From Gammaproteobacteria bacterium bin55 (lineage in GTDB: Bacteria; Pseudomonadota; Gammaproteobacteria; Pseudomonadales; Azotimanducaceae), in contig MPMU01000005.1 of assembly GCA_002238665.1 (NCBI GenBank), positions 1-52,275 on the forward strand: a DNA stretch of 52,275 nt, in the 5' to 3' direction. Under the pieces are notes generated by a model. That model had not been told where the DNA came from, did no database searches, and saw only the letters and a program-made list of their open reading frames with translations. The translations under genes were made by a program, and so were the position numbers. This document shows, piece after piece, positions 47,998 to 52,275 of the stretch (the first letter of the stretch is position 1; each line of letters starts with the position of its first letter).

Positions 47998-48253
47998 AAA
48001 ATCATGCTAGCTGTAATTTGCTTTAGTCCAAATGTCATGATCTTCATTTGCCTACTCCGTTTGGTCTGTTTGACAGCGCAAAACTTTAGGTGGCAATTTG
48101 ATTTAAGCGCTAACAATCAATACATCAAATGAAGTGATTTTCTAACCTGCACCGGCACGAGCTCGAGACACCAAGCTACAATTGCGAGTACTCCCTAGCG
48201 TAGACACTACCCGCGCTAGCTCAAGCTGACGACAGGAAAGTCGAGAACCAGCC
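47998..48253. other. Gap between the ATL gene and the AmpG-like gene
   Basis: AT-rich, with no protein-like frame and no clear terminator hairpin. It probably holds the promoter of the transporter gene; the ribosome site of that gene is CAGGAAAG before 48254. Confidence 0.4.
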
Positions 48254-49642
48254 ATGCTTAATGATTTGAAGCTGTACGTTGACGTCCGCATATTCCGCAT
48301 ACTCCTCATCGGGTTTATCAGTGGATTCCCGTGGGTACTCACAGGAGCTATTCTTTCTCTGTGGTTAAGAGATTTTGATGTCTCCCGAACCACTGTAGGT
48401 TTCGCTGGACTAATTACTGCAGTCTACGCAATCAATTTCCTGTGGGCACCGCTCATAGACCGTATCCAGATTCCTTATCTGAGTCGACGTCTAGGCCACC
48501 GGCGAGCGTGGATCGTCACACTTCAAGCGATCATCCTACTATCTCTCGTTGTGTGGTCTACGTTTTCTCCAACGGAGGACTTGACAGCAATCATCTTGGT
48601 GGGATTAATCATTTCCATCGCGTCGGCGTCACAAGACATCACCATCGATGCCCTTCGAATTGAACAGATTCCAAAAGACCACTCAAAGTTGATGGCTGCA
48701 GGGGCGGCAGCTGCCGTAGTTGGATGGTGGACCGGTTACAAACTTGGTGGTGTCATAGCGCTTACTACAGCGGATTTTTTACAAGCTAGTGGGGTCGAAA
48801 ACTATTGGCAGCAGACGATCCTAGTCATGGGTATCGTGATAGTCGCTTGCAATATTCTGCTCATGTATGTTAGAGAGGTTTCGATTGATGCTCGGGTTAA
48901 AGAGTTTGCCAATACCCAAAGAGGTTATGCGTACAAACTTGCCGGCCTAGGTCAACCTGTGGGTTGGCATCACGAAACCCTAGCTTGGTTTTCGACAACA
49001 GTCATTGAACCACTGTGGAGTTTCTTTAAACGCAATGGGCCGGTGATAGCACTTTCACTCCTTGCTTTTGTCTTTCTATTCAAGATTGGCGAAGCATTCC
49101 TCGGACGGATGTCAATCATCTTTTATCAGGAAGTCGGATTTTCGAAGAGCGACATCGCTATCTATTCAAAAGGTCTTGGATGGGTAGTTACAGTTACATT
49201 CACGATACTCGGTAGCTACTTCGCTGTTAAGGTAGGTGTTGTTCGCGCGTTGGTCGTCGCTGGCCTGGCGATGGCTGCTACTAACTTGCTCTTTTCATTA
49301 CTCTATTGGGTGGGTAAGAACGAAGCCCTGTTCGCTGTGGCAGTCCTCGTCGATGATCTCACCGGTGCTATCGCTTCGGTGATATTCGTGGCGTTTATCT
49401 CTTTGCTTGTTGATCGGAACTACACCGCTACTCAGTATGCATTACTTGCGTCTATAGGCACTGCGGGGCGCACCATATTTGCTTCTGGGTCAGGTTGGGC
49501 AGTAGATGCTTTAGGAGGAGATTGGGGAACGTTTTTCGTAATTACCGCCATCATGGTTTCCCCGTCTCTAGCATGCCTCTGGATCCTCCGCCATAAACTG
49601 AGAGAGCTCCTGGCTGGAACCAAGGCGGAAATCAGAGGTTAA
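48254..49642 (+). CDS. AmpG-family muropeptide MFS transporter
   Basis: Inner-membrane permease importing GlcNAc-anhydroMurNAc peptides for cell-wall recycling. The 462 residues include 12-14 predicted helices. Family marks are GFISGFPWVLTGAILSLWLRD (about 17-37), YAINFLWAPLIDRIQIPYLSRRLGHRRAW (about 58-86) and the loop SASQDITIDALRIE. In Gammaproteobacteria AmpG links recycling to beta-lactam sensing; no ampC is present nearby. Confidence 0.88.
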   Translation: MLNDLKLYVDVRIFRILLIGFISGFPWVLTGAILSLWLRDFDVSRTTVGFAGLITAVYAINFLWAPLIDRIQIPYLSRRLGHRRAWIVTLQAIILLSLVVWSTFSPTEDLTAIILVGLIISIASASQDITIDALRIEQIPKDHSKLMAAGAAAAVVGWWTGYKLGGVIALTTADFLQASGVENYWQQTILVMGIVIVACNILLMYVREVSIDARVKEFANTQRGYAYKLAGLGQPVGWHHETLAWFSTTVIEPLWSFFKRNGPVIALSLLAFVFLFKIGEAFLGRMSIIFYQEVGFSKSDIAIYSKGLGWVVTVTFTILGSYFAVKVGVVRALVVAGLAMAATNLLFSLLYWVGKNEALFAVAVLVDDLTGAIASVIFVAFISLLVDRNYTATQYALLASIGTAGRTIFASGSGWAVDALGGDWGTFFVITAIMVSPSLACLWILRHKLRELLAGTKAEIRG

Positions 49643-49645
49643 GAG

Positions 49646-50128
49646 TCAGTCTCGGTAGTTATTAAACTGCACTGGAAGCTTAATTTCCAACTCCCTGACT
49701 TGTTGCATGATTTGCTGCAGGTCATCCCGCTTCCCAGCCGATACTCTTACCTTGTCGCCTTGAATCTGCACCTGAATTTTCAGCATTGATTTTCTAACCA
49801 TGTTGGCGATCACTTTACTCGTGTCACGGTCAATGCCACTATGAAGACTTAGTTTCAATCGCTGTTGCTTGCCAGACCTTTCGATACCTTCTTCTACCAG
49901 TGCATTCTGTTCGATTTTTCTACCAGCACACTTCTTATAGAGAATGTCCTTGAGTTGCGTGAGTTGAAAATCCTCTTCAGCCCATACCACAATGTGTCCA
50001 TCTCGGAACTCAAACCCTGAATCGACGTTACGGAAGTCAAACCGAGTGCGAAGTTCTCGGTTGGCCTGGTCGACCGCGTTGCGAACTTCCTGTAGATCAA
50101 CTTCCGAGACTATGTCAAATGAAGGCAT
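49646..50128 (-). CDS. yajQ: YajQ-family nucleotide-binding protein
   Basis: Small cytosolic protein of two ferredoxin-like domains, 160 residues, near the family length of 163. It starts MPSFDIVSEVDLQEVRNAVDQA, with RFDFRN (about 33-38) and the RKSMLKIQVQIQGDKVRVSAGKRDDLQ block. Homologues bind cyclic di-GMP in Xanthomonas. It converges with the AmpG-like gene, 3 nt apart, and has an inverted-repeat structure about 50-100 nt upstream. Confidence 0.92.
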   Translation of the reverse strand: MPSFDIVSEVDLQEVRNAVDQANRELRTRFDFRNVDSGFEFRDGHIVVWAEEDFQLTQLKDILYKKCAGRKIEQNALVEEGIERSGKQQRLKLSLHSGIDRDTSKVIANMVRKSMLKIQVQIQGDKVRVSAGKRDDLQQIMQQVRELEIKLPVQFNNYRD

Positions 50129-50179
50129 GGGCCTTTCCTCTTTCAGAATTCAAGATTGAGAGTTGTTTGGGCTATATGG

Positions 50180-50231
50180 CGATAGGATTAACACCTATTG
50201 CTAATGTTAATCCGTGCGATTTTTCCTATCG
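50180..50231. repeat. Nested inverted repeats upstream of yajQ
   Basis: An inner pair GGATTAACA / TGTTAATCC (50185-50193 and 50205-50213, spacer 11) overlaps an outer pair CGATAGGA / TCCTATCG (50180-50187 and 50224-50231). The left arms share GGA, so the two stems exclude each other in RNA. It could be an operator or an attenuator; no T-run follows. Confidence 0.6.
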
Positions 50232-50316
50232 AGCCCGTTTATCAAAGCGGAGTCACTTGAATTTAATCGAGTTTCTTGAGCAACAGAAATTACTTTTTAA
50301 CGGGGCTTTGTAAGAA

Positions 50317-50532
50317 CTAGTCGACTGCAAAAAGGTAGCAACCGTATCTCATCTTACGACCAGCGTAAATCCCAGACTGAGAAACTGACTGACGGTCCAG
50401 ACTCCTCTCAATTTCATTGTAATAATCAACGTTCGGCATTCTAAGGTCTGATAAGACATACAAGCAGTTCTCCAAGCGCGGCGGTTGTCCGCGATTCCGC
50501 GGCCGAAGCGTTATAGATCGTTTGAAGCTCAC
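50317..50532 (-). CDS. Hypothetical small protein
   Basis: 71 codons from a GTG with a GAGGG sequence about nine bases before it. The product is basic at the N-terminus (FKRSITLRPRNRG) and rich in Tyr and Arg; I recognise no family. It lies in the accessory gap between yajQ and the Dam-type methylase and may be a gene fragment or not a gene at all. Confidence 0.2.
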   Translation of the reverse strand: MSFKRSITLRPRNRGQPPRLENCLYVLSDLRMPNVDYYNEIERSLDRQSVSQSGIYAGRKMRYGCYLFAVD

Positions 50533-50922
50533 AACATTAAACCCTCGTTCAATGATCGTTACGGCTCAGTTAAAAATAAAGGAATAGGTAGTCTTAGGTG
50601 GCGCTTGGATGAACGTTGGCACCAGAATTTCGACTATCGCGTGCCAGACGATGTCTATCGCGAGGGACAGGTCCAAAGACGAGATGCAACGTAAACTACA
50701 CAGTACAGATTTTTACACCACTCTCTCCATCGAGAGGTTGGTGCAGTGGATACGCGCACAATCTATAAGAGCATCAATTTCTTGTCTAAAAAGGTGAACC
50801 ACTTGTCCTAAAGGAACACAAATGGAACTACAAACCCATTGGATTTCCTGGACGGAGCTTGTCCTAACCTGCTACTCACGATTAGACGTAATCTCATCTC
50901 AACCTAATTTGGTACTTACTAC

Positions 50923-51813
50923 ATGCTCCTGAACAAATATGTAGAAAAGAGTGGTTTGCCACGAATCGTTCATCCCAAATCTCCACCGTTGAAAATGCAA
51001 GGCATAAAAACAAAAATCGTTCCCCTGATTGCTCAATCAATATCGTGGGAAGAAAACGGTAGATGGATAGAACCTTTTCTTGGAACAGGAGTCGTAGCCT
51101 TAAACATCGAGCCACAGAATGCGGTACTAGCAGATACGAACGAGCATGTCATCAATCTGTATCAAGGCATACTTAACGAGGAAATCAAGGGCTGTACAGT
51201 ACGCAATCATCTCGAACATGAGGGTAGCCTACTCCTCGAAAAGGGAGAGTGCCATTATTACGCTATTCGGGAGCGATTCAACGAGTTTGGTGATCCTCTG
51301 GACTTCATCTTTCTGAACCGGTCCTGTTTCAATGGAATGGTGAGATTCAATCGTAAGGGCAAGTTCAACGTTCCTTTTTGCAGAAAGCCAGAACGATTTC
51401 GTCCCGCACTCGTAACAAAAATCGTTAATCAAGTCGAATGGGTTACCACTGTGATGAAAGGAAAGAATTGGAAACTCATAGTGCAGGATTGGAGGAAGAC
51501 TATCTCGGAAGCTAAAGAAGGAGACCTGATTTATTGCGACCCACCTTACGTGGGGAGGCACACTGATTATTACAATGGATTCACTGAGGAAGATGCCAAC
51601 GAACTGGCAAATGCGCTACACAGTACTTCAGCAAAGTTCGTGATGTCCATGTGGCTTGAAAATAAGTACCGTAAAAACGAGTATGTAGAGCGTTGGTTTA
51701 CAGATTTTCCTCAACGCACAATTTCTCACTTCTATCATGTTGGAGCAACTGAGAAGCTACGCAATCAAATGACCGAGGTTTTGATACTCTCCCGTGATGC
51801 AGCCGCGGGATAA
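50923..51813 (+). CDS. Dam/MboI-type (D12 class) adenine-N6 DNA methyltransferase
   Basis: 296 residues. The alpha-class order is seen: the SAM motif EPFLGTGVV at about 50-58, the acidic DTNEHVINLY, and catalytic DPPYVGRHTDYYNGF at 206-220. The D12 family includes Dam, DpnM and MboI-type enzymes methylating GATC; the actual target is not provable here. No partner nuclease is recognised in the flanking 800 nt, so it looks solitary. An ATG at codon 25 (50995) is an alternative start. Confidence 0.9.
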   Translation: MLLNKYVEKSGLPRIVHPKSPPLKMQGIKTKIVPLIAQSISWEENGRWIEPFLGTGVVALNIEPQNAVLADTNEHVINLYQGILNEEIKGCTVRNHLEHEGSLLLEKGECHYYAIRERFNEFGDPLDFIFLNRSCFNGMVRFNRKGKFNVPFCRKPERFRPALVTKIVNQVEWVTTVMKGKNWKLIVQDWRKTISEAKEGDLIYCDPPYVGRHTDYYNGFTEEDANELANALHSTSAKFVMSMWLENKYRKNEYVERWFTDFPQRTISHFYHVGATEKLRNQMTEVLILSRDAAAG

Positions 51814-52047
51814 AGTGTCATGTCGGTTCGCTTACTGGTTGAGCCGACGAAATTCTGATATGTTTGAATACAAATCTGATCGTTCGTCTGCGGTACGTCC
51901 ATAACCCTGCCAGTACTCCAGAATGCGCCCATAACATGTACAATTTTCCACTAAATAGTGTGCAGTTGCAGTGCAGATGCACTATTCCGGTTGAATTTCT
52001 GTGGCACCAAGATATATAAGTCCCGATTCATTCCATGGAGACTCGAA
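51814..52047. other. Spacer with weak hairpin after the methylase
   Basis: A stem GTCGGTTC / GAGCCGAC with one wobble pair and an 11-nt loop lies at about 51822-51848, just after the methylase stop, but no T-run follows it. No gene seen. Confidence 0.35.
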
Positions 52048-52275
52048 GTGAAAAGCCGTATTTCCTCTGTCGTGACCCGTCATGGTGATAGAGGCAAAAC
52101 GTCCCTGGCCGACGGCGAACGATATAACAAATTTGATCCAAGTATTGAGCTGGTAGGAGTACTTGATGAGGCGAATGCGGCACTCGGACTTGCTTCCGTG
52201 TTGATTCAATCGCCTTGGCTTGAAGAGCTACGAAGGGTGCAATCAAGACTGTTTGATGTAGGAGCAGCAGTTGCG
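52048..52275 (+). CDS. Cob(I)yrinic acid a,c-diamide adenosyltransferase, PduO type (partial)
   Basis: Adenosylates cobalamin. The first 76 codons match the PduO-type N-terminus: TRHGDRGKTSLADGER (about 9-24), then LVGVLDEANAALGLA (about 34-48) and RRVQSRLFDVGAAVA. The gene runs off the window. The start is GTG at 52048, with GGAG seven bases before it; an ATG at 52035 is out of frame. Confidence 0.88.
   Translation, partial: MKSRISSVVTRHGDRGKTSLADGERYNKFDPSIELVGVLDEANAALGLASVLIQSPWLEELRRVQSRLFDVGAAVA

Larger units (their letters stand above)
50129..50922. other. Long gap upstream of yajQ and the Dam-type methylase
   Basis: Almost 800 nt with one weak minus-strand frame (50317-50532, listed separately). 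The plus strand has overlapping short frames without recognisable content. Nested inverted repeats lie near the yajQ end (50180-50231). The region looks like decayed accessory DNA. Confidence 0.5.

Noticed and set aside
48142-48393. Minus-strand 83-codon frame at the AmpG-like gene start
   Set aside because: A shadow of the transporter's membrane segments, which read well on the plus strand.
50485-50797. Two plus-strand frames of 60-70 codons in the gap before the Dam-type methylase
   Set aside because: They overlap one another, lack ribosome sites and resemble nothing known.
51822-51848. Hairpin after the Dam-type methylase as a terminator
   Set aside because: The stem is reasonable but no T-run follows, so a Rho-independent terminator cannot be supported.

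Overview
The window looks like the chromosome of a gammaproteobacterium, probably an uncultured aquatic one. Evidence: the divergent arrangement of nadB with rpoE-rseA-rseB-rseC, the lepA-rnc-era-recO cluster, AmpG-like and YajQ proteins, and moderate GC judged by eye. Many genes start with TTG or GTG and overlap by 4 nt. No rRNA, tRNA or CRISPR array was seen.

Layout. 385-8693 (minus) is a tightly packed housekeeping block: M32 carboxypeptidase, lepA, rnc, era, recO, relA, adk; lepB is absent from its usual place between lepA and rnc. 8833-11791 (minus) is the sigma-E envelope-stress operon, with nadB diverging. 13582-15345 holds an M15 peptidase and a CoA-transferase. 15615-18039 is a mobile remnant: a decayed IS1595-type transposase whose stop codon overlaps the start of an intact DNA methyltransferase-HNH fusion. 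18209-21604 carries a pterin-synthase homologue with an ExxHGH motif, an SDR, a NIPSNAP protein, a queuosine-precursor transporter and a flavin monooxygenase. 21763-30506 (plus) is an export operon: ABC ATPase, a very large ABC permease with a periplasmic domain, an adaptor lipoprotein and an RND pump. 30516-38220 mixes catabolic enzymes, an AAA/PD-(D/E)XK protein, queF, a DEDDh-TerB-BRCT protein and a FAD oxidase. 38388-43220 (minus) is a defence-like island: a type IIG restriction-modification gene split at a G7 tract, an XRE-ImmA regulator with its own palindrome, and a PIN-domain gene fragment coupled to it. 43373-52275 holds a TauD-family dioxygenase, a metallo-beta-lactamase-fold protein, groEL-groES behind two tandem CIRCE boxes, an alkyltransferase-like protein, an AmpG-like transporter, yajQ, a Dam/MboI-type methylase and the start of a cobalamin adenosyltransferase.

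Most notable are (1) the type IIG gene interrupted exactly at a 7-G run, which looks phase-variable; (2) the methyltransferase-HNH gene translationally coupled to an IS1595 remnant, with a start-less conserved-looking reading frame after it; (3) the ExxHGH pterin synthase, which predicts a folate-pathway rather than a queuosine role; (4) the decayed PIN gene beside XRE-ImmA; (5) the double CIRCE; and (6) the ABC permease with a peptidase-like domain lacking zinc ligands. Everything here comes from reading the sequence; no database search was run.
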